From Bacillus sp. UNC41MFS5 (GTDB taxonomy: Bacteria > Bacillota > Bacilli > Bacillales_B > DSM-18226), in the NCBI RefSeq assembly GCF_000686805.1, contig NZ_JMLP01000017.1, positions 62,001-126,000 on the forward strand: a stretch of DNA of 64,000 nt, given 5' to 3'. Position 1 is the stretch's first letter; every line of letters begins with the position of its first letter. A model generated the notes under the pieces. That model was not told where the DNA came from. It ran no database searches and saw only the letters and a program-made list of their open reading frames with translations. This document shows, piece by piece, positions 43,113-52,325 of this stretch. Made by a program: the position numbers and the translations under genes.

Positions 43113-43607
43113 TCAATGCGATTTCCTTTGTATTAATTTATGAATAATCGCACTTGTAAAAGAGCCTAATACAGCACTTCCTGCAATGTCAGAAGGATAA
43201 TGATGTCCTACCCAAATTCGTGACAATCCCGTTAAAAAAGAAAACCCCAACATAATAGATCCAAGGATACGTTGATTAAAGAGGACTATTGTTGAAACGG
43301 CGAAAGTTAGTAGAGTATGTTTACTTGGAAAGGACGAATCGAATTTAGAAGGGGAAAGAATGTCTACTCTCCCTTTTATAAATGGACGGGGTTTAAAATA
43401 AAATAACTTAATTATAAAATGCAAGATTAACGAAATCATGATAGACACTACTGCTTCAATAGTTACATTCTTTTTTTTAAAGAGCAAAATCACTAAAATA
43501 ATAAAGAAAACAAATTTCATCTTTTTGGAAATAAGTATCATTAATTTATCTATTATTAAATGACGTCCGGAAAGCAAATTTATTAAATGAAATAGTTTAA
43601 CATCCAA
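43113..43607 (-). CDS. PAP2-family phosphatase (undecaprenyl-diphosphatase/BcrC-like)
   Basis: This is a 164-residue membrane phosphatase with about five helices. The three PAP2 motifs are visible as KxxxxxxRP (LFYFKPRPF), PSKHT (normally PSGH; FDSSFPSKHTLL) and SRIWVGHHYPSDIAGS with the catalytic His. The likely substrate is undecaprenyl pyrophosphate or a lipid phosphate. The start is TTG at 43607, with AGAGGTG overlapping the end of the upstream hydrolase gene, so the two are translationally coupled. Confidence 0.85.
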   Translation of the reverse strand: MDVKLFHLINLLSGRHLIIDKLMILISKKMKFVFFIILVILLFKKKNVTIEAVVSIMISLILHFIIKLFYFKPRPFIKGRVDILSPSKFDSSFPSKHTLLTFAVSTIVLFNQRILGSIMLGFSFLTGLSRIWVGHHYPSDIAGSAVLGSFTSAIIHKLIQRKSH

Positions 43608-43609
43608 GC

Positions 43610-44398
43610 TTATTCACCTCTGTTTACTGGAAGGCTTTGGATAAAGTGATAAATGACATGATTCAATTTACTTGCTGCTTTTGTTGGGACCTGATGTTTA
43701 ATGCCTTCAACAAAGGTTATTTCATTTTGAGGTAGTTTCGTATGTAGTTGTTTTGCATAACGATAAAATGTTCTATCTTTCGCACCATAAATGAGGGAAA
43801 TTGGCATAGTAATGTTCTCTAGTTGATCGGAAATGTTATAGTTCAAACTGTAATCATAGTATTGCAAGATGTTTCTAGCATCACCTTTTTTAGCTTCTAG
43901 TAACATCTTGTCGAACAACTCTTTTGTATTTGAATTGCTATTGGATATTGACCGAGCTAAAGCAGGTAATGCCCCAATCTTTGAAAGGTTTTTAGCAAGG
44001 CATATTCTGTTTTTTAGACGCCAGTCACTTACCTCAGACATTCCACTAATAATGATTCCACCTAAAGCACGCCCTTTAGATGTTGATAACAAAAATTCCA
44101 ATAGGATAGATGCCCCTGTTGAATATCCGCATAAAAAGGCTTGCTTAATATCCAAATGGTCCATTAGGTTTTTTATATCCTCAACGATTAGTGGATAGGT
44201 AACAGGTTTTCTAGAAAAAGGACTCCTTCCATGTCCTCGTATATCAAAGGTGATAACTTGAAAATAACGAGATAGTCCTTCTAACTGGTATATGAAATTT
44301 ATAGAAGTTAGAACGGGTGGATGAATAAATATGATTGGAATCCCTTTACCTTTAACAGTGTAGTAAAGGGTACTCTCATCAACTTCGAGGATTGGCAT
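43610..44398 (-). CDS. Alpha/beta hydrolase
   Basis: This is a 262-residue hydrolase of the alpha/beta fold. The oxyanion motif is IFIHPPVLTS, RGHGRSPFSRK follows, the nucleophile elbow is GYSTGASI (Ser about 95), with Asp in YGAKDRTFY and His in EGIKHQVPTKA. The oxyanion HPP (rather than HG) is unusual. Substrate unknown. First gene of a two-gene operon with the PAP2 phosphatase, two bases between stop and start, so a lipid-related substrate is possible. Confidence 0.82.
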   Translation of the reverse strand: MPILEVDESTLYYTVKGKGIPIIFIHPPVLTSINFIYQLEGLSRYFQVITFDIRGHGRSPFSRKPVTYPLIVEDIKNLMDHLDIKQAFLCGYSTGASILLEFLLSTSKGRALGGIIISGMSEVSDWRLKNRICLAKNLSKIGALPALARSISNSNSNTKELFDKMLLEAKKGDARNILQYYDYSLNYNISDQLENITMPISLIYGAKDRTFYRYAKQLHTKLPQNEITFVEGIKHQVPTKAASKLNHVIYHFIQSLPVNRGE

Positions 44399-44567
44399 TG
44401 AATCACCTCAAATTAATAATAACTTGATTTGCTTTCATTTATTATTTGGTTTATTTTGTTGAATCATACAAAAAAGGCTTAGTCTCCCTGGCTTTTTTAG
44501 AACTATTAAATTGTGTCATCTGCATCTTTTTGTTGTTTTTGAAACATTTTTTGTAAAAAACAGAAGA

Positions 44568-44596
44568 TTGACACTATGATAAATGATATATAAAAT
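44568..44596 (+). promoter_or_regulatory. Sigma-A promoter of the eut locus
   Basis: TTGACA (44568-44573) and TAAAAT (44591-44596) have a 17-base spacer, 40 bases before the kinase start at 44636. Expression of EutVW is therefore likely constitutive at a basal level. Confidence 0.75.
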
Positions 44597-44635
44597 ATTT
44601 TTATATATTTAAAGATAATAGATTGGGGCTATGAC

Positions 44636-46069
44636 ATGTTTAAAACTGAGATAAACACCGTAGTAACTCTATGTCAGCTTCACACAGATCTATCGGAACA
44701 AGACATACAAAAGATCCAAGAAGTCGTTCAAAACCTGCAATTAATTGCCGATTTAAATCAAGCAAATGTGTTTGTCGATTGTCAAACAAGAGAAAAAAAG
44801 CATGCTATTGTGGTGGCAGAAGCAGCGCCTGCAACGGCCAGTTCTGTCTATAAAAATCCGGTAGTCGGAAAGTTTGCCTATGAAACGTTTGAGCCTGCTG
44901 TTTTTTATGCGTTTCGGACGGGTAAGCCGCTTTTTCTCAATCATGCCTTAACCCAGGAGGGGAAAAAAGTCGAACAAAGCGTTGTTCCGATTGTTGGAGT
45001 CCATAATCGGGTGATTGGCACGTTGATCATGGAGAAAGACAACAGTGATAAGCTCCAAAATCAAAATAAACTGAAAGCGTTAACAGAGGCGAATGAGACG
45101 CTTAGCGAACTCTTACTGGGAATGGCTGAAAATCGCCCTTTTATCCCAGAAGTGATGGAGGAATCTCTATTCATCATTGACGAGGATTTACGGATTCAAT
45201 ATTCGAATCCTGCTGCAATGAATCTTGTTTTAGAAATGTGTTCGGAGGAATGTAAAAGCGGCAAACTTTTTACTTCCTATTTTCCTAACCTTGCAGAAAT
45301 GTGCAGGCTGCCGGATGAACTTGTGATCCAAGAAATCATCATTCAAAATAAAGTCTTTCAAATGAAAAAAATTGCTCTTGTGCAGCATGAGAAAAATAGC
45401 GGATCATTTATCATTTTTCGAGACTTAACAGAGTTGCGTGAAAAAGAGAGGGAGCTTACCGTAAAGACCGTGGCCATCCGGGAAATCCATCATCGCGTAA
45501 AAAATAACTTGCAAACGGTAGCGAGTCTTCTTCGGCTGCAAATGCGAAGAGGCGTCCCCGAAGAAAGCAAGATTCATTTTATCAAGAGCCTTAACCGAAT
45601 TGTAAGTATTGCCTCTGTCTATGAAATCATCTTATCCAATTCTGAAAATCAAGATGATGTAGAACTTGTTAGTTTAATAGAAAAAATCGGGAATATGCTG
45701 GTCTTTAGTGAAGATCATGAAGGAAAATTGATTTCGATCGACTATTCGGGCCAAAAGATCTTGATTAAATCGAATCTAGCTGTTTCCGTTGCTCTTGTTA
45801 TCAATGAATTAATTCAAAATTGTGTGAAGCATGCATTTGCGGAGATGACAGAGGGCCAAATTCATGTAGTTATCCAGGAAGAGGCTTCTGCAGTAAGAGT
45901 CCTCGTAAAAGATAATGGAATTGGCTATACTCCTTCCATGAAGCCGTCATTAGGACTAGATATCGTTAAAATGATGATTGAACACGATTTATTGGGCCAT
46001 TTTTCCATGGAAGGAACAAGGGAAGGAACGGAAGCAATCGTCGAATTTCCTTTTGCGAGGGAGGTTTAA
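44636..46069 (+). CDS. eutW: EutW-type soluble sensor histidine kinase (HisKA_2)
   Basis: This is a 477-residue cytosolic kinase without membrane segments. The N-terminal sensing domain (1-140, GAF-like) and a PAS domain (about 170-265, LFIIDEDLRIQYSNPAAMNL) precede HisKA_2 with the phosphoacceptor in EIHHRVKNNLQTVASLL (His285). The ATPase part has NELIQNCVKHAF and DNGIGYTP. In ethanolamine operons of Firmicutes EutW responds to ethanolamine and phosphorylates EutV. It is three bases ahead of the eutV-like gene. Function assigned from family and context. Confidence 0.87.
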   Translation: MFKTEINTVVTLCQLHTDLSEQDIQKIQEVVQNLQLIADLNQANVFVDCQTREKKHAIVVAEAAPATASSVYKNPVVGKFAYETFEPAVFYAFRTGKPLFLNHALTQEGKKVEQSVVPIVGVHNRVIGTLIMEKDNSDKLQNQNKLKALTEANETLSELLLGMAENRPFIPEVMEESLFIIDEDLRIQYSNPAAMNLVLEMCSEECKSGKLFTSYFPNLAEMCRLPDELVIQEIIIQNKVFQMKKIALVQHEKNSGSFIIFRDLTELREKERELTVKTVAIREIHHRVKNNLQTVASLLRLQMRRGVPEESKIHFIKSLNRIVSIASVYEIILSNSENQDDVELVSLIEKIGNMLVFSEDHEGKLISIDYSGQKILIKSNLAVSVALVINELIQNCVKHAFAEMTEGQIHVVIQEEASAVRVLVKDNGIGYTPSMKPSLGLDIVKMMIEHDLLGHFSMEGTREGTEAIVEFPFAREV

Positions 46070-46072
46070 GGT

Positions 46073-46645
46073 ATGAAAAAGCGAATTATCGTAGTGGAAG
46101 ATGAATCCATCGTCCGATTGGATGTTTCCCTCATGTTAAAAGATGCGGGCTATGATGTAGTGGCTGAAGCAGCTGATGGCGAGAAAGCAATTGAATTGGC
46201 TTACAGCCTTAAGCCTGATTTAATGATCATGGATATTAAAATGCCGAAGCTGAACGGTTTAAAGGCCAGTGAGATTATTTCCAACAAATTCAATATCCCG
46301 ATTTTGCTGTTAACGGCCTATAGTCAAAAGGAATATATAGAGAAAGCGAAGAAGGCAAATATTTTAGGGTATCTTGTAAAGCCGATTTCGGAGGCTAACT
46401 TGATTCCGGCGGTTGAAATTGCATTGAAGCAGGCTGAAAATGCTATTCTTTACAAAGAAAAAGTAGAAGAAATGAATCGGGAACTGAAAAACCGAAAGAT
46501 TGTTGAAAAAGCAAAAGGAATTTTAATGAAACAATTGAATTTACCGGAGGAAACGGCTTACAATAAGATTAGAGACCTTAGCATGAAAAAACAAATGCCA
46601 TTGGAAAAAGTGGCAAAGTACATTATTTTGAAGTACCCAAGTTAG
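46073..46645 (+). CDS. eutV: EutV-type response regulator with ANTAR RNA-binding domain
   Basis: This is a 190-residue antitermination regulator. The receiver domain (1-120) has VVEDES, the phosphorylated Asp54 in MIMDIKMPKLNG, LLTAYS and GYLVKPIS. A coiled linker follows, then the ANTAR domain (about 130-188: VEKAKGILMKQLNLPEETAYNKIRDLSMKKQMPLEKVA). Phosphorylated EutV dimerises and binds paired hairpins in eut leaders, preventing terminators. Candidate targets lie directly downstream (46664-46723) and before eutA (47691-47748). Confidence 0.9.
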   Translation: MKKRIIVVEDESIVRLDVSLMLKDAGYDVVAEAADGEKAIELAYSLKPDLMIMDIKMPKLNGLKASEIISNKFNIPILLLTAYSQKEYIEKAKKANILGYLVKPISEANLIPAVEIALKQAENAILYKEKVEEMNRELKNRKIVEKAKGILMKQLNLPEETAYNKIRDLSMKKQMPLEKVAKYIILKYPS

Positions 46646-46663
46646 TTTACAAGTGAATGGCTG

Positions 46664-46723
46664 AAGCAAAGGTGCTTAGTAGGTTTTATTTTTTATAAAA
46701 ATAAAGTCTATTAGGCATTTTTT
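46664..46723 (+). promoter_or_regulatory. Candidate EutV antitermination site with overlapping terminator, before eutS
   Basis: A small hairpin AAGC-AAAGGT-GCTT (46664-46677) has a six-base loop with A at position 1 and G at position 4, the ANTAR recognition pattern. It overlaps the left arm of a strong terminator (46673-46693 with 46697-46717, wobble pairs, then TTTTTTT). Formation of one excludes the other. A clear first (P1) hairpin upstream was not identified. Confidence 0.55.
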
Positions 46724-46748
46724 TATTAATTTGAGAGGCGGGTTTGTC

Positions 46749-47090
46749 GTGAAAGAAGAGAAAAAGCGGTTTATACAGGAGTTTGTCCCAGGGAAACAGG
46801 TAACTTTAAGCCATATTATTGCCAATCCGGACCCGGATATGTTTGAAAAATTGGGGATCCAGGAGGCTGGGGCATTAGGGATTTTGACGCTGACCCCAAG
46901 TGAGACGGTGATTATTGCCGGAGATTTAGCCACCAAATCGGCTAATGTCAAGTTAGGATTTTTGGATCGCTTTACCGGAAGTCTTGTGATTGTCGGCAAT
47001 GTTTCAGAGGTGGAAATGGCGATGCAGGAAATCAACCGCTTTTTGCAGGCTACGCTGAAATATACCCCGGCCGAGATCACGAAGTCATAG
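46749..47090 (+). CDS. eutS: EutS/PduU-type circularly permuted microcompartment shell protein
   Basis: This is a 113-residue BMC-H hexamer protein with the EutS permutation: it begins with VKEEKKRFIQEFVPGKQVTLSHIIANPD and continues KLGIQEAGALGILTLTPSE and GFLDRFTGSLVIVG. It forms bent hexagonal tiles of the ethanolamine compartment shell. The frame extends to 46731, but that TTG lies within the GAGAGGCGG ribosome binding site; GTG 46749 is chosen. Length agrees with EutS (about 111-116). Confidence 0.9.
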   Translation: MKEEKKRFIQEFVPGKQVTLSHIIANPDPDMFEKLGIQEAGALGILTLTPSETVIIAGDLATKSANVKLGFLDRFTGSLVIVGNVSEVEMAMQEINRFLQATLKYTPAEITKS

Positions 47091-47129
47091 AATCAGAAAA
47101 TAGAATTTTTCAAGAAAGGAGGAAATAGG

Positions 47130-47630
47130 ATGACGAAAAAGAACCGGGCTATGCTAATCGGTTCCGTTGGTGCAGGAAAATCGACGTTAACAAATGCATT
47201 GCTTGGTCGGGAAGTGCCTGCTGTCAAAACGCAGTCGCTGAATTACTATGATTGGATTGTTGATACCCCAGGAGAATATTGTGAAAACCCGTTCTATTAT
47301 AAAAATATCATGGCAACAGCATTAGAAGTGACCCATGTCCTGTATTTACAGGATGCGACCAAGAAGAAAATGATTTTCCCGCCAGGATTCAGCAGCGGAA
47401 TCAATAAAATCCCCATAGGGGTCGTCACAAAAAGTGATTCAGACCAGGCTGACGTTGAATTAGCCATTTCTTTGTTAAAAAAGGTAATCGTAACCAAAGG
47501 TCCAATTGTCATTACCTCGTCCCTAAAAAATGAAGGAATAGAGGAGATCCGGAATCTAGTAAACTACCGTACGACACAGGAAATGAAGAAGTATCTTGAA
47601 GGAAATCCATCCCCATTGGTTATTTTTTAA
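47130..47630 (+). CDS. eutP: EutP/PduV-family small GTPase
   Basis: This is a 166-residue Ras-like P-loop protein with GSVGAGKST (residues 12-20), the switch II motif DTPGEYCENPFYYKN and the base-specificity motif TKSDSDQ. EutP/PduV are carried by most eut/pdu loci. PduV is linked to compartment positioning, and an acetate-kinase-like activity has been described for EutP. AAAGGAGG precedes the ATG. Confidence 0.88.
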   Translation: MTKKNRAMLIGSVGAGKSTLTNALLGREVPAVKTQSLNYYDWIVDTPGEYCENPFYYKNIMATALEVTHVLYLQDATKKKMIFPPGFSSGINKIPIGVVTKSDSDQADVELAISLLKKVIVTKGPIVITSSLKNEGIEEIRNLVNYRTTQEMKKYLEGNPSPLVIF

Positions 47631-47690
47631 ATGAAAGCCTTTACAATATCCAGAAAATAATTTATATTATGAATAACAAATGAATTTAAT

Positions 47691-47748
47691 GGCAATGGCG
47701 CCTCTTTTAAACTATCTAATTTGGGATAGTTTACAAGGGGCGTTTTTT
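47691..47748 (+). promoter_or_regulatory. Terminator/attenuator before eutA, possible EutV target
   Basis: CGCCTCTT...AAACTATC (from 47699) pairs with GATAGTTT...AAGGGGCG (to 47742), followed by TTTTTT, 20 bases before eutA. A GGC-AATGGC-GCC mini-hairpin with loop A1 and G4 (47691-47702) overlaps its left foot. The three-base stem is weak, so EutV binding is tentative, but a terminator inside the operon needs an antiterminator. Confidence 0.55.
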
Positions 47749-47768
47749 GTTTTTTTGGGGGAGTTGAG

Positions 47769-49214
47769 ATGAAATTCAAAGGCCCGCAAAAAGAAGAATT
47801 GATCAGTGCGGGGATCGATATAGGCACAAGTACAACAAAGCTGGTAATCAGCCGGTTCACGTTAATGAATATGGCTGGCGGGGCACATGTGCCGCGAATT
47901 GAAATCATTGACAAACAGGTCATCCATCGCAGCCCGATTTACCGGACACCGCTGCTTTCACCAACCACAATTGATATTGAAAAAATTGAAGACCTTGTCA
48001 GAAAGGAATATCAGAAAGCAGGTATTGAGCCGAAGGATATTCAAACGGGGGCAGTGATTATTACGGGTGAAACAGCCACAAAGTCAAATGCAGAAGTAAT
48101 GCTGCATCAGCTGTCTGACCAGGCTGGGGAGTTTCTAGTTGCAACAGCTGGTCCTGACTTAGAAGGAATAATAGCCGCTAAGGGATCGGGTGCCTATGAA
48201 TATTCGAAAGATACGGGGAAGGTTATCGCCAATATCGATATCGGAGGGGGTACCGCCAATGTGGCCGTTTATAAATCTGGCAGACTTTGTGGAACCTGTA
48301 CGCTTCATGTAGGCGGCCGATTAATTGAATGTAACGATCATAAAATCCAAAGTATTTCTCCGCCAGTTAAGAATTTACTGCGACTATGGGATTCAAGGAT
48401 GGTGGAGGGGCAAACCCAAAATCCATCCGCTATAAAACAAGTAACCGATTTTATGGCAGATGTCATTGCACGGATGTTAAAAAAGGCACTCACAAACGAG
48501 GATCTAACGTTGCTGCTAGGGCATGAACCTAACTGGGTGGAAGATATTGAGGCGATTATGTTCTCAGGAGGGATAAGTGAATGCATGTATCAGCAGGAGA
48601 CCGGAACCGTACAGTCGGCCAAATACGATGATATCGGGTTGATGTTAGCCGCGTCCTTAATGGAAAGCTCAAGTCTTTCTGGGTGGACTTGGGTAAAACC
48701 GAAGGAAACGGTTCGGGCCACAGTGCTGGGCGCCGGAATGCAAACAACTGAAATCAGCGGCGCAACCATTGAAGTTGATCATCGTAAATTGCCGATGAAA
48801 AACTTGCCGGTTTACCAGATTCGATTCGAGGGTGATTTTAAAACGGAAATAAACCAATTATCCAAGCGGATTGAGGAAGCACTCGACCTCTATGACCCGC
48901 AGCGTGACGGACAGAATTTTGCGGTTTATTTTTCTGAACTGCCTTACTTAAGATTCCGTGATATCGATGAATTTGCTGAATCCATCCTCAAAGCCATGAA
49001 ACAAAAACCGAATCAAACTCAAGAGTTGGTCCTTGTGCTTGACCGGGATTATGCCAAAGTTCTCGGGCAAACACTCAAGCGGAAGGCTCCGGAGCAATCC
49101 GTCATTTGTATTGATCAAATTAAAGTTGAAAATGGGGACTATTTGGATATAGGCCAAGTGCTCGAAACCGATGTTGTTCCTGTCATCATAAAAACATTAA
49201 CATTCCAGAAATGA
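47769..49214 (+). CDS. eutA: Ethanolamine ammonia-lyase reactivating factor EutA
   Basis: This is a 481-residue chaperone-like ATPase of the actin/Hsp70 fold that exchanges damaged cobalamin from EutBC. Motifs: GIDIGTSTTKLVISR (phosphate 1), DIGGGTANVAVYKSGRL (phosphate 2) and IMFSGGISECMY (adenosine). The segment VRATVLGAGMQTTEISGATI is typical for EutA. The stop overlaps the upstream in-frame part of the eutB ORF; eutB itself starts 17 bases on. Its start follows the attenuator, so EutV would control eutA and all genes behind it. Confidence 0.93.
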   Translation: MKFKGPQKEELISAGIDIGTSTTKLVISRFTLMNMAGGAHVPRIEIIDKQVIHRSPIYRTPLLSPTTIDIEKIEDLVRKEYQKAGIEPKDIQTGAVIITGETATKSNAEVMLHQLSDQAGEFLVATAGPDLEGIIAAKGSGAYEYSKDTGKVIANIDIGGGTANVAVYKSGRLCGTCTLHVGGRLIECNDHKIQSISPPVKNLLRLWDSRMVEGQTQNPSAIKQVTDFMADVIARMLKKALTNEDLTLLLGHEPNWVEDIEAIMFSGGISECMYQQETGTVQSAKYDDIGLMLAASLMESSSLSGWTWVKPKETVRATVLGAGMQTTEISGATIEVDHRKLPMKNLPVYQIRFEGDFKTEINQLSKRIEEALDLYDPQRDGQNFAVYFSELPYLRFRDIDEFAESILKAMKQKPNQTQELVLVLDRDYAKVLGQTLKRKAPEQSVICIDQIKVENGDYLDIGQVLETDVVPVIIKTLTFQK

Positions 49215-49231
49215 CGAAAGGGGGCATTCTT

Positions 49232-50596
49232 ATGAGATTAAAGTCCACCTATTTAGGTACCGTCTATCAATTTTCCTCGCTAAAGGATTTATTTGCGAAA
49301 GCAAATGAAGAAAAATCCGGCGACCGCTTAGCAGGGATTGCTGCTGAAACTGTTCAAGAAAGAATTGCAGCAAAACAAGTGTTGAGCTATTTAACACTAC
49401 AAGATATTAGGGAAAATCCCATGCTATCCCCTGAAGAGGATGAGGTTTCGAGGATTATCGAGGGTCAAATCAACGACCCCATCTATCAATCGATTAAAAA
49501 TTGGTCTGTTTCGGAGCTTCGCGAGTATATCCTGAACGATTCAACTACCGGTGAAGACTTGAAACGCCTCAGCCGAGGTCTGAATAGTGAAATGATTGCA
49601 GCGGTGGCAAAAATCATGTCCAACCTCGATTTAGTCCATGCCGCCAATAAAATTGAAGTTTTATCCAAATGCAATATTACGATTGGTCAAAAAGGAGTGT
49701 TAGCCTCTAGGCTGCAGCCAAACCATCCGACGGATAATGTCGACGGGATGATGGCCTCAATGAAAGAAGGGCTTGCGTATGGGATTGGAGATGCAGTAAT
49801 TGGAATAAACCCGGTAGATGACTCCGTTGAAAGTGTAAAACGGTTATTGCATGCGACACATGACTTTATTCAAAAATGGGAAATTCCAACGCAAAACTGT
49901 GTGCTTGCCCATGTGACAGCTCAAATGAAAGCGGTCCAGCAGGGGGCGCCGGCAGATATGATTTTCCAGAGTATTGCCGGAACCGAAGCGGCGAATCGTT
50001 CTTTCGGGATTACCGCTTCCCTCTTGGAGGAAGCCAATGAAATGGCGAAAGTATACGGTACAGGAACTGGGCCACAACGGTTGTATTTTGAGACAGGTCA
50101 AGGCTCGGAATTATCCGCCGAAGCTCATTATGATATCGACCAATTGACAATGGAATCCCGGAATTATGGCTTTGCCCGCTACTATGACCCGTATATTGTC
50201 AATACGGTAGTCGGCTTTATCGGACCAGAGTACTTGTACAACAACAAACAAGTGATTCGAGCCGGTCTTGAAGATCATTTTATGGGAAAAATGCATGGCC
50301 TTCCAATGGGCGTTGATATTTGCTATACGAACCATATTAAAGCAGACCAGAATGACATTGAAGATCTTGGCGTGCTGCTTTCCGCAGCAGGGGTGAATTT
50401 TATTATCGCTGCTCCAATGGGTGATGATTGTATGCTCAATTACCAGAGCTTAAGTTATCACGATGTTGCGACATTAAGGCAGACGCTGAATAAACGGCCG
50501 GCACCATTATTTGAAGCATGGCTGGAGAAAATGGGGATTTTTGAAAACGGGAAATTAAGTAAATATGCAGGCGACCCGACGATTTTTTCGCGATAG
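49232..50596 (+). CDS. eutB: Ethanolamine ammonia-lyase large subunit EutB
   Basis: This is a 454-residue TIM-barrel subunit with the adenosylcobalamin active site, converting ethanolamine to acetaldehyde and ammonia. Strong family motifs are ANEEKSGDRLAGIAAET, GVLASRLQPNHPTDNVDGM, YGIGDAVIGINPVDDS, FETGQGSELSAEAH and GVDICYTNHIKADQND. The frame opens at 49211, but GAAAGGGGGC before ATG 49232 (MRLKSTYLG) agrees with known EutB N-termini and length (453 in E. coli). Confidence 0.97.
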   Translation: MRLKSTYLGTVYQFSSLKDLFAKANEEKSGDRLAGIAAETVQERIAAKQVLSYLTLQDIRENPMLSPEEDEVSRIIEGQINDPIYQSIKNWSVSELREYILNDSTTGEDLKRLSRGLNSEMIAAVAKIMSNLDLVHAANKIEVLSKCNITIGQKGVLASRLQPNHPTDNVDGMMASMKEGLAYGIGDAVIGINPVDDSVESVKRLLHATHDFIQKWEIPTQNCVLAHVTAQMKAVQQGAPADMIFQSIAGTEAANRSFGITASLLEEANEMAKVYGTGTGPQRLYFETGQGSELSAEAHYDIDQLTMESRNYGFARYYDPYIVNTVVGFIGPEYLYNNKQVIRAGLEDHFMGKMHGLPMGVDICYTNHIKADQNDIEDLGVLLSAAGVNFIIAAPMGDDCMLNYQSLSYHDVATLRQTLNKRPAPLFEAWLEKMGIFENGKLSKYAGDPTIFSR

Positions 50597-50608
50597 GAGG
50601 TGTAGGGA

Positions 50609-51580
50609 GTGAATCCTGAATTAGTGGAACAAATCACGAAAATGGTGGTTGAAAAATTGCAGACGAAGACCGCTGCTGGCGGTGCGGCGGTGGAAGAAGT
50701 GCAGAAAAAGACGAACGACGATCCATCGGCAAAAGTGGAAGTGAAATTTTGGAACCACCGGACGAATCATGTTGAAACTGAGTGCAATCAGAGTTCGGGC
50801 TACGCGAATTCAGCCCTTGAAAAAGAAATACTTCTAGAACCAAAGCCGCCTGTAGGACTTGAAAATCCTATAAATAAGGAAGAACTGGATCTTTTAATTA
50901 GCAAAACACCGGCAAGAATTGGCGTCGGCCGTGCGGGATTAAGGCCCAAAACGGACACTTGGCTGAAGTTTCGCTTTGACCATGCGGCAGCAGTCGATGC
51001 CGTTTATGGTGATGTCGATCCGAAAATACTTGAAAGCTTATCCTTATTAAAAGTTAACACGAAGGTTTCCGACAAAGAGGTCTATGTCCGCCGTCCTGAC
51101 TTCGGCCGAAAGCTCTCTGATGAGGCAAAACAATTAATTGATCAAAAATGTAAAAAGTCTCCGACGGTTCAAATTATTGTTTCTGACGGCTTAAGTTCGA
51201 AGGCGGTCGAGGAAAATATAGAGGATGTCTATTTATCTCTTAATCAATCGCTTCAAAGCTTAGGGATCGATGTCGGAACACCATTTTTTATCGAAAAAGG
51301 CCGGGTGGCGGCAATGGATGATGTTGGGGAGATCCTAAAACCGAAAGTGATTGTTTACTTGATTGGTGAACGTCCGGGTCTCGTGAGTGCGGAATCGTTA
51401 AGTGCGTATCTCTGCTACGAACCACGCGACGGCACCATTGAGGCCGACCGGATGGTCATCTCCAATATACATAAGGGCGGCATTCCACCAGTGGAGGCCG
51501 GCGCCTATATCGGAACGGTCGTGCAAAAAATATTAAAATATGAAGCTAGCGGTGTTGCGCTGGTACAAAAAGAGCAATAA
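50609..51580 (+). CDS. eutC: Ethanolamine ammonia-lyase small subunit EutC
   Basis: This is a 323-residue cobalamin-binding small subunit. The N-terminus (MNPELVEQITKMVVEKLQTK) is an amphipathic helix of the microcompartment-targeting type, followed by a variable linker to about residue 90. The conserved core then has RIGVGRAGLRPKTDTWLKFRFDHA, VSDGLSSKAVEENI, YLIGERPGLVSAESLSAYLC and the NIHKGGIPPVEAGAYIG end. The start is GTG with TAGGAGGTG. It follows eutB by 12 bases. Confidence 0.96.
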   Translation: MNPELVEQITKMVVEKLQTKTAAGGAAVEEVQKKTNDDPSAKVEVKFWNHRTNHVETECNQSSGYANSALEKEILLEPKPPVGLENPINKEELDLLISKTPARIGVGRAGLRPKTDTWLKFRFDHAAAVDAVYGDVDPKILESLSLLKVNTKVSDKEVYVRRPDFGRKLSDEAKQLIDQKCKKSPTVQIIVSDGLSSKAVEENIEDVYLSLNQSLQSLGIDVGTPFFIEKGRVAAMDDVGEILKPKVIVYLIGERPGLVSAESLSAYLCYEPRDGTIEADRMVISNIHKGGIPPVEAGAYIGTVVQKILKYEASGVALVQKEQ

Positions 51581-51595
51581 GGGGAGGGTTAATAA

Positions 51596-52246
51596 ATGGC
51601 ATTAGAACGAATTCATGCAAATATCTTGGCTGTTCGGATTATTCCAAACGTTGACCCTGCCTTAGCAGCTCAGTTTCAGTTAAAACCCCATCAACGGAGT
51701 TTAGCGATTTTTACCTCAACGATTGACGATGTCGGCTATACAGCTCTTGATGAAGCAACAAAACGCGCAGATGTTGATGTTGTCTATGCAAAGTCCTTCT
51801 ACGCAGGTTCTGCGCATGCATCAGGGCCATTGTCTGGTGAAATGATCGGCGTGTTGGCCGGGCCAAGTCCAGATGAAGTGAAAAGCGGGATTGATGCGGT
51901 GATTCAAACTGCAGAAAATGAAGCGTATTTTGAGGCAATCAATGAGGAAAAAAGCCATGCATTGTATGCCCATGTCGTGGCAAGAACCGGTTCTTATCTA
52001 TCAGCTGAGGCAGGGATTAATCAAGGAGAAGCACTAGCCTATTTGATTGCCCCGCCGCTTGAAGCGGTGGTGGGAATGGATGCTGCGTTAAAGGCTGCGG
52101 ATGTAGAGCTGGTTAAGTTTTTTGGACCGCCTTCGGAAACAAACTTTGGAGGTGGGCTATTGACCGGATCGCAATCGGCATGCCAGGCGGCAGCGGATGC
52201 TTTTCGTGCTGTGATTATCGAGATTGCGAGAAATCCACGACAGTAA
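51596..52246 (+). CDS. eutL: Microcompartment shell protein EutL (trimeric tandem-BMC)
   Basis: This is a 216-residue tandem BMC-domain protein forming pseudohexameric trimers with a gated central pore. Typical are LAVRIIPNVDPALAAQF, YAKSFYAGSAHASGPLSGE, ARTGSYLSAEAGINQGEALAYLIAPPLEA and FFGPPSETNFGGGLLTG. GGGGAGGG precedes the ATG, 15 bases after eutC. Confidence 0.96.
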   Translation: MALERIHANILAVRIIPNVDPALAAQFQLKPHQRSLAIFTSTIDDVGYTALDEATKRADVDVVYAKSFYAGSAHASGPLSGEMIGVLAGPSPDEVKSGIDAVIQTAENEAYFEAINEEKSHALYAHVVARTGSYLSAEAGINQGEALAYLIAPPLEAVVGMDAALKAADVELVKFFGPPSETNFGGGLLTGSQSACQAAADAFRAVIIEIARNPRQ

Positions 52247-52325
52247 TAGATTCCTTTATAATGGCGGATAATGCTGCATACGTGTAATTTCTTACACAAA
52301 AACAAGAGAGAAAGGAGTGTCCCTG

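Noticed and set aside
44470..44500. AAAAAGGC...GGCTTTTTT near the eut promoter as a terminator
   Set aside because: The inner pairing does not hold: after the A/T arms the bases mismatch.
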